A stretch of DNA of 31,937 nucleotides, from contig NW_019091362.1 of NCBI RefSeq assembly GCF_001949145.1, positions 744,997-776,933 of the forward strand, in the 5' to 3' direction. This document shows positions 18,759 to 29,220 of this stretch, piece by piece. This DNA is from Acanthaster planci. Its lineage: Eukaryota > Echinodermata > Asteroidea > Valvatida > Acanthasteridae. A model generated the notes under the pieces. The model had not been told where the DNA came from, did no database searches, and saw only the letters and a list, made by a program, of their open reading frames with translations. Position 1 is the first letter of the stretch. Each line of letters starts with the position of its first letter. Both the position numbers and the translations under genes were made by a program.

Positions 18759-19283
18759 ATGATGGCATTACCTGAACAAAACAGCTTCAAACAAGTTATC
18801 ATTATTTCCCTTGTCATTGGTTGTATTGCCATTCGTGAACCAGGTTGGATGGAACATGGCTCATCTTGCTACAAGTTTACAGATCAAGAGATGTCTTGGG
18901 ACGATGGAAGCTCCTACTGCCAAGAGCTTGATGGGATGCTGTTGGTTGTTGAGACAGAGGAAGAGAATGACTTCATTGCACAAGAAATGAAAAATCTCAA
19001 CCTGAAATTGGCCTGGCTTGGTTGCAATGATAGAGACACGGAAGGTGTGTGGGTGTGTTATCCTGAAGATGTCAAGAGAATGCAGTATGAGAACTGGGGG
19101 AAAGGACGACCCAGTAATTATAAAAACCAGGACTGTGCAACAATTGACATCCACACTCATGATGGCCAGTGGAACGATAGATGGTGCAGCAGCAGTAGGT
19201 ACACTGTATGCGAGACAACCAGCAGCAGAGTCCCTGCCATGTCCTGCTTCAGTCTGGGTCCTGATGGACGCCTTCACTTCTAA
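18759..19283 (+). CDS. C-type lectin domain protein, lectin 3 (intronless, 174 aa)
   Basis: Diverged paralogue of lectins 1 and 2, about 73% identical by eye over the domain and the same intronless design. The N-terminus has a hydrophobic core (QVIIISLVIGCIAI), then the lectin domain, the extra LGC / VCYP pair and the tail AMSCFSLGPDGRLHF. Differences: the first domain cysteine is lost (REPGW instead of CKPGW), leaving its usual partner in SSCYKF unpaired unless the Cys in GCIAI serves. All three sequons are lost (KFT, NLK, SSS). At the calcium site WND is intact but EPN/QPN has become RPS. The sugar site is thus damaged at the opposite end from lectins 1 and 2. The start is the first ATG of ATGATG, the same place as in the paralogues. 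No stop or frameshift. Confidence 0.85.
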   Translation: MMALPEQNSFKQVIIISLVIGCIAIREPGWMEHGSSCYKFTDQEMSWDDGSSYCQELDGMLLVVETEEENDFIAQEMKNLNLKLAWLGCNDRDTEGVWVCYPEDVKRMQYENWGKGRPSNYKNQDCATIDIHTHDGQWNDRWCSSSRYTVCETTSSRVPAMSCFSLGPDGRLHF

Positions 19284-20782
19284 CTCTCACCCAAGCCCTT
19301 AGTAAGCAACAATCCTCTCTTTAAAGGACTGCAATTAAATGGTCAGGTGGAAGGAAGACTGTCGATGTACCTGTTTCTTGCATGGACTGTACTTGCTCTT
19401 TTGCAATGTTGATCCTGTGATGCAATTTGACTGGAAGGTTGGATAATGCAGTTGGAATACGCAGACAGCATCCAACTCTTTGTATTGGATTGGTGATTCT
19501 CTGCCATGAACAGTGAAATTGCCTTGAAATTGTCAGCTTGACGAGATGCTTATTTATGCACTCTTTGTTGATCTCAAACTTGACTAACAAGACACCATTC
19601 CGTGATAGTGTTTTTAGCACAACGTGTGCCGCCGCGTTCCTTTGCCTTGGTGGTGTGTAAGTCGTGGATGTCATGATTACCAGAAAGTCTTCATTCAACT
19701 ACCACAAGGAATATGTTGGTGTCAAAACGGGAAGCAAAAAAGATGTCGCTGTGTGTGTTTCTGCATGAAAAACCCAGCATCAGCGATAAGGCAGGAATAC
19801 AACGTCTGCCTTCATCGAACATGTGCACGCTGCCATCACCCTGTGAAGTACATACATGTACAGTTACGTGTACAAGGCTACTTCTAGGAATGATCTTTCA
19901 GTCCTCATGTTTGTTTAAATTTTTGAAGAATCTAAATTTAAGGCTTAAATGTTCAAACAATCAAAAACGTTTTGTTTTAGGGAGCACAGGAATTATGTGT
20001 TTTAACTTGTTTCAATAACAACAGGGCTTACACTAAGAAAGGAAATTGTTAGAATTGTACGTGCATTTAAACACATGTAACAATCAGCATGGGCAAACAC
20101 GCAGACGTGTGCTTGTTTTTAGGGTAAAAATAGCTCAACGCGTTGAGTAAGAACAGCACATTACACAGGGTTTGGTATGAGCCATGTAATATGGTTATAT
20201 ATTACACTGTTTGTTGCCATGGATCAACCAATCAGAACTGAGAATTCAAGTATGCCTGGAGATAAAGATGTTAACAACCACACAACAAAGCAGAAATGCT
20301 TTAGATCCAACATTCGAAATGATATCATTTGGTTTGAATGTATTGGTAGCATAATGTTGACAAGTTGTGTGCATAGTAGGGATGTTGTGGTTTTTAGCAC
20401 TAAAATGAGGCTGTAAATTTACTCTCTTGTAAAAATTGTTGCTAAAATCACGGACGGCATCATTTGTACATGGAAAAGGTGTGAAAAGCACCAATGGTGG
20501 GGAACTGAATTTGGCGTAGACCCTTAAAAATAATCTAGTGTATTCTTAATTATTACACTTGTCATAACAACAAAAAAAGACTTGTAGTGGTTTAGTTAAT
20601 TCACTAATCAATTTAACTCGCATGCATGGATGTGAAATTAGCTGTATGTACATGTATGTGGTGTTGTGAAAAAAAAGGGGTTTTTTTTCTCAACACCTGC
20701 TAAAGCCAACCATTTGAAAGTGTTAATATCCCATGGAAAGACTAAATTGTGCTTTAAAATGTATTTTTGACAGCCAAACCAT

Positions 20783-20865
20783 TTTTTTCTGTTTACGATC
20801 TGAAATATGGCAGATAAATCATTTTTTTCCTGCTTACGTTCTGAAATAACATGGCAGGCAAAATC
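20783..20865. repeat. short tandem duplication
   Basis: Two diverged copies of about 40 bp: 'ttttttctgtttacgatctg' and 'ttttttcctgcttacgttct', each followed by 'gaaat...atggcag'. They lie at the right end of unit 3. The open frame 20807-21055 through them has no recognised motif, and 21056-21400 holds nothing I can name. Confidence 0.5.
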
Positions 20866-21408
20866 CACTGTCAGAATTGTTTGGCATGACAGGGATAAGA
20901 TTTTAGAAATAATTATTTTCGAAATTTTTTACAATGGGAAAGTTGACTTGGTAAGACACGTTTGTCTTCAGAAGACATGTATCGATGTGCTTATGTCTAA
21001 TATTCAACAGTCACAAAGCTGTTTTGCCATCTTGAGCTATGTACAATCTTTATAGTTTGTTTTAAAATACATGTATTTAAAGGTCTATGGACATATGAAA
21101 GACACATCTGTGTCAATTATATTCAAGTTGCAGGGTTGGTTGGTTGGTCTCGTATGTGAGCCTGAAGGAAACCTTAATTTGTATGCATGATGTTTTTGAA
21201 GTTTATTGAATGTAATCTGAAACTTTTCAGTGCAGTACTGATACTTTGATTGTGGAGCAAATTAGATTGCACCACTACAAATCATCAGAAAACTTTGTAA
21301 AAATTGATGTTGAAGTTTGTCCTCACAGATCATTCACTCAGAAAGGTCATTTATTACAACATTTGCTTTGGACATATGCTGAATTCCAGCCTGTGAACTA
21401 ACAGTTGC

Positions 21409-22425
21409 CAAGGGTGGATCCAGACTCAAATAGGGGGGGGGCAAAAAGGGCAGGTCCTTAGCCAAATTTAAGACAAAGAAGCAAACAGGTCTTTTTTCTG
21501 CTCTTTTTTCCCATTCAATCTGCTCTAAGCTATAAAGCTACATGTATTAAGGCAAGACTTGAAACAGTGAACAGAAATAATAACGTGTAGATGGAGGACT
21601 GAGTATTTCATGATTGATACCAAGAATAGAGAGTGAAACACAGAAACTGTAAATTGTACAGCTCAAAGCATTGGACGATGCAGCCTGCTGCATTTTGCAT
21701 GAAGTGTTCATGGCAAACTCCATCTGTGGCCAAGCATTGGACGATGCAGCCTGCGGCATGTTGCATGAAGTGTTCATGGCAAACTCCATCTGTGGCCAAG
21801 CATTGGACGATGCAGCCTGCTGCATGTTGCATGAAGTGTTCATGGCAAACTCCATCTGTGGCCAAGCATTGGACAATGCAGCCTGCGGCATGTTGCATGA
21901 AGTGTTCCAGCCATGAGTCAAGGAATTGTTTTTGTTTCACTATTTGACTTCCAGTGAGACCACCCAAAATGTGAAACATAAAGAAAACAATTATCAATTG
22001 AACAAAATGAGAGGATTAAACATTATTTGGACACCATTGAACTATGTGTTGGATACTGACAATGATGTCTGAGCCATCCTTCCAGTGTGTATTCCAAACT
22101 AGAAATGAGTATTTGGGCCACCTTCACATAACATAGTGGAGACGTAGCAAAGCTTACTTTGTGTGTTTAAGTTTGTCGAGCGTCAAAAGCCTACTGAACA
22201 AGTAAGCTGCGTCCCCGGTGCACGTTTGCATTAACTGATCGTATCAGTCACAATCAAGCTGCTGCTCGGAAACAATATCCTAAACAAAATGGCTCTGTCC
22301 ATACAAAACAACCTCCATTTAGGACACTTAATATCTTCACTCTGACTGATCCAAAAAAAAAATTCCTCATTGTTTTTTGTGGGGGGGGGCATGGTCCCGT
22401 TGCCTCCCACCCCTATCTGCCCTTG
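21409..22425. mobile_element. non-autonomous hAT-like element with 8-bp target duplication
   Basis: The left end CAAGGGTGGATCCAG is followed by a poly-G tract, a frequent hAT-end style. The reverse complement of the right end is CAAGGGCAGATAGGGG, with a poly-G/poly-C tract also inside it. The flanks are acagttgc (21401-21408) and actgttgc (22426-22433), 7 of 8 bases identical, as expected for a hAT target duplication. No transposase was found in about 1 kb. The interior holds a 66-bp minisatellite. Confidence 0.65.
21673..21912. repeat. 66-bp minisatellite, about 3.6 copies
   Basis: Units begin 'ggacgatgcagcctgc' at 21673, 21739, 21805 and 21871 (the last partial), an exact 66-bp period with few differences (for example tg[c/t]tgc vs tgcggc, one cgatg to caatg). 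Since 66 is 22 codons, several frames on both strands stay open. I do not regard them as genes. Confidence 0.9.
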
Positions 22426-22433
22426 ACTGTTGC

Positions 22434-23404
22434 CATGTCTGTGGTTAAGTGATTGAGACATCTGCACAAGAACAAGGCTTGATCCTGGGTTCTCAAACCC
22501 ATCTCATACTCAACAAGCTTGTGAATTTTCCGTGTTAACATCTACCAGTTGGTAATTGTGAAAAAGGGACAAATCCAATCGAAATAACATCTTCCAACTC
22601 TTGGAAAATTATTTTTAATTCAAAACCTTCTACAGTAGTAGCAAGGAAACACTGTTGTAAAATTATCAACAAGATAACAATAGAACATTTTGAACACAAA
22701 GTTGTGTGGTGGTTGATTCATAGATACGATAAAAACTAACACAATTAAGTTGTTGGAAAAAAATAAATGTAAAGAAAATGCATATTTTCAGCCAGGTTTG
22801 GAAATCTCATTAACTGGAGACTGTTGTTAAGTTTGCTGCTTATAGTTATTCAGTGCATTATACTGGTACATACATGTTTATGTTAGAATGAATAAAATAA
22901 ATCACTAATAAAATAGAATAAATAAATAAATGACAAGTAAATTGTTTTCAGTTTGTGGCAGCATTGTAATTATAATACTTAACACAACAGATAAATTTCA
23001 CACATTTGGTTACAGACTTAAATCATGATCTGAAATGTTTGGTAGACAAAATTGAGGTTGGCAGATTCCTTCCTGATGAATGTGATTGAGGACATAGCAA
23101 AGATGCCTAGTCGCAACAGTGGTTGAATTTAAGACATGGAGTCAGTCCTCAGCCACCACTTCTTGTCATTTTCTCTCTTTGGTGACCTCTGACCTAAGGT
23201 CACATGGATGTAAATAGTCTGGATTGGTGCACACCTGCATGTTCATGTAGGGGCCTAACTGACATCTGCTTGCACAACCATACACACGCCAGGTTGGAAA
23301 ACATTCTACAAGTCCATAGCCAGTGAGGGGATGTTTTTAGTCAGTACAGATTAAAATGAGTCAAGAAGAAAATTACATTTTATGGTTTTTATAAATTCTC
23401 TCAG
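22434..23404. other. interval before the first visible INTS10 exon
   Basis: No exon is confidently seen. The INTS10 part expected just upstream of 23405 (a linker rich in charged residues) is not found, and this sequence would be intron if the gene continues to the left. Confidence 0.4.
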
Positions 23405-23561
23405 GGTGACTCTGACAGCTCAGATGACCCAGTATTCCATCTCCCTCCTGCCACACTACGCCTTAACAAAGTCACAGGGGTCACACAAGAGGTCGTTGAC
23501 ATGTTCCAGACCGCAGTTGATTGTTGGCAGCTTCTCTCCTCCAATGAAACATTTGAAAAGG
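23405..23561 (+). CDS. INTS10 exon a
   Basis: The acceptor ttctctcAG precedes GGT GAC TCT GAC. It encodes the acidic linker and the helix [15 protein letters not shown] and ends in phase 1 at G|GTAAGA. It corresponds to about residue 385 onward of human INTS10. Confidence 0.85.
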
Positions 23562-26500
23562 GTAAGAAAATAAGACAGTAATAGTGACCTCTGGTTCATA
23601 GCCCTTAATGTTTAGCCTGTGTCAGAAAATTTTGTCTGCAGCTGGCGTCAACAAAACATTTTAGGAGCCCCTATCGTTACTGAATACCGAAGCGTGGCGT
23701 CATTGTAGACCAAATAAATGGAGTGTGCGCAGTTTGGTTCATGCACCGGTTCTGGTACTATTGCCTTTAAAATACATAATTGTGTGCTTGATGTATTCAT
23801 GTCGGCACTCTATAACCAGTGGCCTCCAGGGAATTTAGCTTGCAGAATTTAGAGCCCTAGCTTTTTTTGATGTAACATGAATTAAAATATTTCCAATTAT
23901 GACACAGCATTTGACATGGGTGGGCTCTGCTTTTTTCCCAGTATCCTACATCTTCGTTTATTGTATATGAATTAATATGATAATAACATTGTGTATCTTG
24001 TTACTCTGAATTTAAGTGTATGTTCATCGTTCACCTACCTGCAATGCTAATCAAGATGTGAAATAAACCAAACCAAACCAAACCAAAACCAAGCATCAGA
24101 CAGCTTTTTAAAACAATGTTCTTAAAAAAGTATCTGTATTTAATGAACACAAAACAGCCTAAGCCTCACTGATGATATGCATATTTTATACATATTCATT
24201 ATTGCAAGCTAAATTCTCATTGGTTCATTCACCACCAACCACAAGTTAACCAAATCTTAATTTTTTATTCAAATCTAAAATCCAGTGTTTTCTGTGATTT
24301 TGCAGATTTCAACTGGTTACTACACAGATGGAAGGCAGACACATGGCCATGGTTTACAGCATTCCAGATTGATCGCTTTTTATTTAAGGTCCCATTCATT
24401 TATACAATTTGGGAATAACTAGAGTATCTGGTTTTCAGTAGATGTTACAGATTTGGATTGGATTTTGTTTACAAAGATTAAATACTTTCATTAGCACCTT
24501 TCTTATTAGTTGTTTGTCTCTACAGTGGTCATTAATGGCCATTTTTCATTTGGTTATCTTTGAACTGTCATTCTTACCAAACTGTATGGTTATTTCTGTA
24601 CTCATCAATTAAATTTGAATTACAGGCCGAATTTGACCAAGCCTTGAGAATGCTGCAAGAGCAATATAAGAAACTCTCCACAGCACAGCAGACCGCGGGG
24701 AACCAGGTAAGACATTATGGTGGATTCTGTTGTATACCCTGGTATTATTGAGTAACACATGAGAACCAGTTCTTAGGCTCAGGCATGCTGAAGTTGTCAT
24801 TCTTTTTACGTTCTCGATGACAGCTTGAAACCTGCTTGTCATGTTGCTAGAGACCACAGCAAGTGTCATGATGTGAGCAGCATGGATGATGTTGCATACC
24901 TGGGAAAGGGCACTTGAAGACATTCACAGAAAATGGGGCCTATTTATTTCAAATCAAATCAAATACAAAGAAAAAATGAGAATTACTTCTAAACACTTTT
25001 TGTTGGAAGGAAGAAAACGTCCGGAGGCTGAACTTGATTTGTTAAATCTAATTCATTGGAGTATTGGCATACAGATACTTACAAAATTTCACCTATTTTA
25101 CACAGCAGGTGCTGAAGACTCTTCTTCAGACAGCAGCTTGCTACTTCAGACAAAGCCAGCATTCGGTGAGCCCATAAGTTGCAAATTATCATGTGTTATT
25201 TGTATAGTTTAATATCCTCCTTTGTGAAATATGTGTCCCTCATTCAAATTCACCCAGACATGATTTCACAGCAGTTTTCTGTGGTACTTTTACATCAGTG
25301 ATGTGGATAGCAGTGTTGTAGTCAAGTACTATTCAAGTATCAAGTTCTCTGCCAAATATTTAACGAGCTAGGAGGGAACTAAGCTGAAGTAAATGAGCAT
25401 TTGATGGTACACGCAGAAAGGTAAGATTACAAAGTAACATGATGACTTCAGACTATCACTGTTTAATAAAACTTAGGACAAAAGTACTTGAATCAAGTAC
25501 TTTGCTCCTCAAAACTTAAATTTTACAAAACTGTGAGTGTCTGAAGTCTTACATTTAGTATGTAATCTTACAATTGTGCATTTACCATCAAATGCCTGTG
25601 TACTCCAGCTTTATTCCCTCTTATCCGGTTCAATATGTAGCTGAGAACCTTGGTACTCAAAAGTACTGGACTACAGCACTGATGGACAGTGATTAAAGGG
25701 ACAGAAACGTGGAGCTAATTCTGTATGTACTTAGCGCTGAAGCAGCGAAATGTTTAGGCCCAGTGAAGTGAAAAAGCCCCAGGTCATGTGAGTAGATCAC
25801 AAAGTCCACTCAACTCCTTTCGTTCAATATGACACATAGGTATCACAACTTGTATCTGTAAACAGAACAGAAACCAACATGCAAAAATTGAATGATTGAC
25901 CTGGAAATCAAATACATGTAGCATTGATGTAAATTAGATATAAAGACAAGAGGCAGGTGATGCAGAAGATGGAATCTTGTTCCGTATTTTTGGTATAAAC
26001 AGAAAGTATGATAGCAGGCATTTTTTAAATTCTCTTTTTTTCCCAGAGTGCCTGTGAAATGACACTGAATGCTGTCAGGCACTTACCAACAATGGCTAAA
26101 GACACTCCCCATGCTGCTCAAAGTGTGGCAACAACAGAAAAGATGTACAATAAGAACCTTAGGCAGCTCCCGCTGGTACCCTGCACTTCATTGGCTCTCC
26201 TGCCTTACTTTGTGCAGCTGTTGTTACTTAGCTACAAGGTATTAAGAAAAGACTCTTCAAGTTATTCTGTTACAATGTAATATTCCAATGTAAAGGAAGC
26301 ATAAATTTGTGTTCCAAATAGACTTTTTTGTAGATTTCTGGATAAGATGGGAATTTTGTTTTTTTCAAAAGTAAAATTCACTTGTTGAAAGAGAATGGAC
26401 TTTGAAATCTCACTACTGAGTCTGTGGCTGCATCCGAATCTCTTGTCTAGAGCTAGACTCCTTCACTCCTTTGTAAATTCGTGGAGACGCGTCGACAATA

Positions 26501-28788
26501 GACCTAGCCGTAGCTCTGGAGGCCCATTTCGGACACAGCCCGTGAAGCAGTTTTATGACTGAGAAACAATTTAAAACAAGTTTTATCATATGTCATGTAT
26601 CTGCTGTATGCGATATTATCATGCTCAGTGAAGTTGGACTCCACTTCATGCTCGTAAAATAAATTGTTATAAATATTGCATTTGATGATCCTGGTTCAAT
26701 CATGTTGTCAGCCATCAACTTTTTAAAGCCAGAGAAAAATAATTTTGTGGCTCTTTGAATTCACAGAAGAAAGTTTTCCACCTGAGAGACACAGAGGACA
26801 CAGCCTTGGGTCACATGCTGGTTTTAATGCAATATGATTGGCCGAAGGAAGAGGTATTATTCCAAGAATTGATCAAGAAATTGAAAAGGCAAGGAAGTTT
26901 CTCCTATCCCATATTCTTCCAGTATATCATCAGTATCCTTGAAAATACCTTGCATCATTAGCATAAAAATGAAAATGGTGTCATAGTGTTAAATTTCAGT
27001 TGTTCTGATTTCATAAACTGTGGAATTAAATTTCCTTGATTCCTCATACAACTCAGGAACACAGAAAATGATATTCATTGACCAGATAAGCTTGAGTATC
27101 CTTCAAGTTTTTCTCTGTTTGTGTTCCCCAAGGCCATGATTACTTGCCTTTCCTGTTTTACTTGTTTTATTTGCAACCTCAGTTTAAAATAAAACATTTC
27201 AAAGCCCGATAATCTTTAACGTGTTTGCCCCAAGACATTGATATGCTGGAGGAGTTTGCATTTTTAAAGACGGAGACAGGAGGCAAGTTGCAGTTAGATC
27301 TTCTTCCTCCTAACCCATCTGTCATGAGGTGAGTATTTGATCTGCTTCTTCAAAAGACCTGTGAAGTGGAAGATTTGTGAGAGCAGCAGCCAAGTCTTGT
27401 GTACATGAGTTGTAAGCTAGTCTTCAAAATCATCCAGTCCAAGTCAAGTCAAGCTATCCAGGAAATTGTGGCAAATACATTTTTTTTTAGATTGAAGTCA
27501 TCCCGGTCAAAGCCAGAAGGTGTGACCCTGTAACCTGCTTTTCAATTTGGCACCTAATTGGCTAGTTGACACGTCTGCTGAGTCACTTTGGATGCGGTCT
27601 GTTAAGTGTTTAGGGGCTGAGAATTGGCTATGTTCTACTACCCAACTTAGTGCTTCGGTAAATTGGAAGGGGTTGAAGGTTTTGGGGGTTCTGACACAAA
27701 TACACGGAACTGTCATTATTTTAACACAAAACAAAGCACTGATCGAATGGTGCCTCCCAGCATAATGCAGTAACACAAGTGTAAAGGCAGATGTGCATGT
27801 GCTTTCCTTTCGACTTGCGTTACTATCTTTTTTATGCCCTGGCGGCTAGGACGAAGGGGGGTATATGAGGCTTACATGTACCTTGTCCTTTCCATGTGTA
27901 TGCACAAGTGTGGCTTACACAGTGTAAACCTCCCTGCAAAAGATGTCAACATAATTTAGGGTGAGATGATAATTTAGGATGAGATGTGGACTTGTACATG
28001 TCTACACAGTCTATTCTCCTCACTGAAAAAAAACAATTCAGAGGCATTTGGGGGCAAAAATAAGAGGAATAGTTCAGGAATTCATTAAACTCCAGCTTGC
28101 AGGAATTATCATTATTTTGCCCAAGTTTTTTTAACCACAGGAGCACAAAGGAATGTCCACACTGTGTATATGAACAAGCATGTGTGTCAGCATATTCCGT
28201 CCATCAGTATGTCTGCTAGTTTTCCCACCTTAGCTTAAGATGGACTTGATATATCAACTTCAAACCTGGTACATTTATGTACGTTGGTTGGTCTTGGTGG
28301 CCTTCGGAAGCCAATCAGTTTTGGACCCTTAAGATCAAAGGTCAAGGCCATTTAATAATGGTTGAAACAATAGAGATGGTTTTCCTACAATAATTCAAGA
28401 AGAGCTTGGCATCTCATCTGCAAACTTGATATGTGGGTTTGTCTTGATGTTTCTGGACGCCTATCAATTTTGGACTTTTGGTCAAGGTCACCACAAACAA
28501 TAGAAATGGTTTTCACAGTTCAGGTGGTTTTTGTGATTCCAAATTAGAGTCACTGTTTAGGCATGGTTTAGCGGGGCATTTATGTTTATCAACTCACCAT
28601 TTTTATTTGTTTCTTGACATTGCTTGAATAGGCAGAGGACTGTCACTAGAAATATAACAAAAGGCGGGAAGGAAGACTTTCGCATTGCCATGGAGAAGCA
28701 GGTAGTACGGTGTGGAGAAAACCTGGATGCATTGATGAGGACCTTTCTGACCAATGAGCGAGACTCTTTACAGCGGCTGCTCATGTGA
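23405..28788 (+). CDS. Integrator complex subunit 10, C-terminal half (8 exons)
   Basis: Exons 23405-23561, 24306-24388, 24626-24706, 25109-25165, 26047-26238, 26767-26932, 27235-27328 and 28632-28788 join in phase, with AG/GT borders throughout, into 328 codons plus TGA. The product follows INTS10: an acidic start (GDSDSSDDP), a CWQLL helix, WKADTWPWF (TDTWLWL in human), [66 protein letters not shown] and [10 protein letters not shown] at the C-terminus. Human INTS10 is about 710 residues, so about 380 N-terminal residues are missing. INTS10 works in the nucleus in the Integrator complex (the INTS10-13-14 module), which cleaves snRNA 3' ends and attenuates Pol II transcription. The first exon has a normal acceptor, so it is internal. 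No N-terminal exons are visible upstream; related ones lie downstream (29994-31084). Confidence 0.9.
24061..24092. repeat. (AAACC)n simple repeat
   Basis: A short run of aaacc units inside the first visible INTS10 intron. Confidence 0.7.
24306..24388 (+). CDS. INTS10 exon b
   Basis: The acceptor ttttgcAG; the first codon is completed from exon a (G|AT, Asp). It encodes [17 protein letters not shown] and onward to RFLFK. The donor is GTCCCA, which is weak but in frame. Confidence 0.85.
24626..24706 (+). CDS. INTS10 exon c
   Basis: The acceptor gaattacAG and donor GTAAGA give 27 codons in phase 0. It encodes [14 protein letters not shown] and matches the QGQYKKAI helix region of human INTS10. 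Confidence 0.85.
25109..25165 (+). CDS. INTS10 exon d
   Basis: The acceptor acacagcAG and donor GTGAGC give 19 codons in phase 0. It encodes [19 protein letters not shown], matching the human ALIQLATCHF helix. The acceptor could lie 3 nt earlier (adding Gln). Confidence 0.8.
25311..25681. mobile_element. hAT-like fold-back MITE in an INTS10 intron
   Basis: The left end CAGTGTTGTAGTCAAGTAC pairs with the reverse complement of the right end, CAGTGCTGTAGTCCAGTAC. Pairing continues through most of both arms, for example 'gcatttgatggta', 'gtaagattaca' and 'gacttcaga' on both sides; the loop lies near 25465-25505. The flanks gtggatag (25303-25310) and atggacag (25682-25689) agree at 6 of 8 bases, consistent with an aged hAT duplication. 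No coding capacity. Confidence 0.75.
26047..26238 (+). CDS. INTS10 exon e
   Basis: The acceptor tttttcccAG and donor GTATTA give 64 codons in phase 0. It contains [18 protein letters not shown], matching LLPCTSKAIMPYCLHLML of human INTS10. Confidence 0.9.
26426..26540. mobile_element. short MITE with GGCTG(T/C)(G/A)TCCGAA ends
   Basis: The left end is ggctgcatccgaatct and the reverse complement of the right end is ggctgtgtccgaaatggg. Inner words 'agagcta' and 'gagctac' also pair. It is about 115 bp and lies in an INTS10 intron; no target duplication was seen. Confidence 0.5.
26767..26932 (+). CDS. INTS10 exon f
   Basis: The acceptor aattcacAG and donor A|GTATCC, ending in phase 1. It contains [16 protein letters not shown] (human DMALGHVIVLLQQEWP) and ends FFQYII. 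Reading on past the donor would be open for a few more codons, but the next exon restores the conserved NIDMLEEF. Confidence 0.9.
27235..27328 (+). CDS. INTS10 exon g
   Basis: The acceptor gccccaAG; the first codon is completed from exon f to Asn. It encodes [19 protein letters not shown], almost the human sequence, and ends AG|GTGAGT in phase 2. Confidence 0.9.
27836..28520. repeat. marine-invertebrate type dispersed repeat with internal duplication
   Basis: It begins 'ctggcggctaggacgaagg...ggtatatgagg' and continues into two diverged copies of about 130 bp (28235-28395 and 28400-28515). These share 'acttgatat', 'gttggtcttg / gtttgtcttg', 'tcagttttggac / tcaattttggac', 'ggtcaagg' and 'acaatagagatggtttt / acaatagaaatggtttt'. 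The style (GGTCAAGGTCA words, 'aacttcaaac...ggta') is widespread in molluscs and other marine invertebrates, which is recognition from memory. It lies in the last INTS10 intron. Confidence 0.5.
28632..28788 (+). CDS. INTS10 terminal exon h
   Basis: The acceptor cttgaatAG; the Arg codon is completed from exon g. It encodes [30 protein letters not shown] and a divergent end LQRLLM followed by TGA (28786-28788). Confidence 0.95.
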
Positions 28789-29162
28789 AGTGTGAAAAAC
28801 CATGAAAAGGTCTAAGAGTGGATCTAAACTGACACAAGACTTGGAGCTGCCAAGAAAAAAGCAAGACATATTGCCGTCTGATGAGATTGATTTGAAGTAT
28901 CGACAGTACCTGGACTGGAAACCACTAAACGTATTGCTGGTTGGATTTGTTGAGATTGAAGCATTTAAGTTAGCACAATGAAAAATCTCATATTTAGTTT
29001 GGGACTTTTTTGCAATAGCCAAAGGTGTATGTGAAATGGTATTGCAAATGGAGGACAAACAGTACAACAATTTTAATGCTTCAGTTATAGATGTACGGTC
29101 AAGGAACGTAAGCCTGTGTAACCGGGGAAAATGGCACACTACGAAGGAGGGACGTGCAACAC

Positions 29163-29168
29163 AATAAA
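29163..29168 (+). terminator. candidate poly(A) signal of INTS10
   Basis: An AATAAA lies about 375 nt after the INTS10 stop codon, before the R320 element begins. It is the first canonical hexamer seen downstream of the stop. Confidence 0.45.
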
Positions 29169-29220
29169 AAACTCTAGCTAAACCTCGGAGCTTTGAGGGA
29201 AAGATCGCAAGAAATCGCAT

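Larger units (their letters stand above)
17900..20790 (+). repeat. lectin tandem-duplication unit 3
   Basis: The 5' part (18020-18250: 'gtaacttccttcactgct', 'agcaaggcaatttgtt', 'tatcaccgcagacagcaaat') matches units 1 and 2. The promoter and lectin 3 follow. The distal part 20265-20785 matches 5500-6000 of unit 1. The 3' flank 19290-20260 is poorly matched to the other units; open frames in it (for example 19321-19698 minus, 19624-19887 plus) show no recognised domain. It is more diverged than units 1 and 2 are from each other. Confidence 0.7.

Noticed and set aside
19321-19887. Cys-rich frames after lectin 3 as a further gene
   Set aside because: No signal peptide or known cysteine pattern, and the two strands overlap with equal openness.
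21547-21997. Repeat-containing protein genes on both strands over the minisatellite
   Set aside because: A 66-bp period is 22 codons, so frames stay open by arithmetic. They lie inside a non-autonomous transposon.
23040-23110. Possible extra INTS10 exon ('FLMNVIEDIAKMP', like the LLEDV segment)
   Set aside because: Only a few residues match, the acceptor is weak and no acceptable donor keeps the frame.
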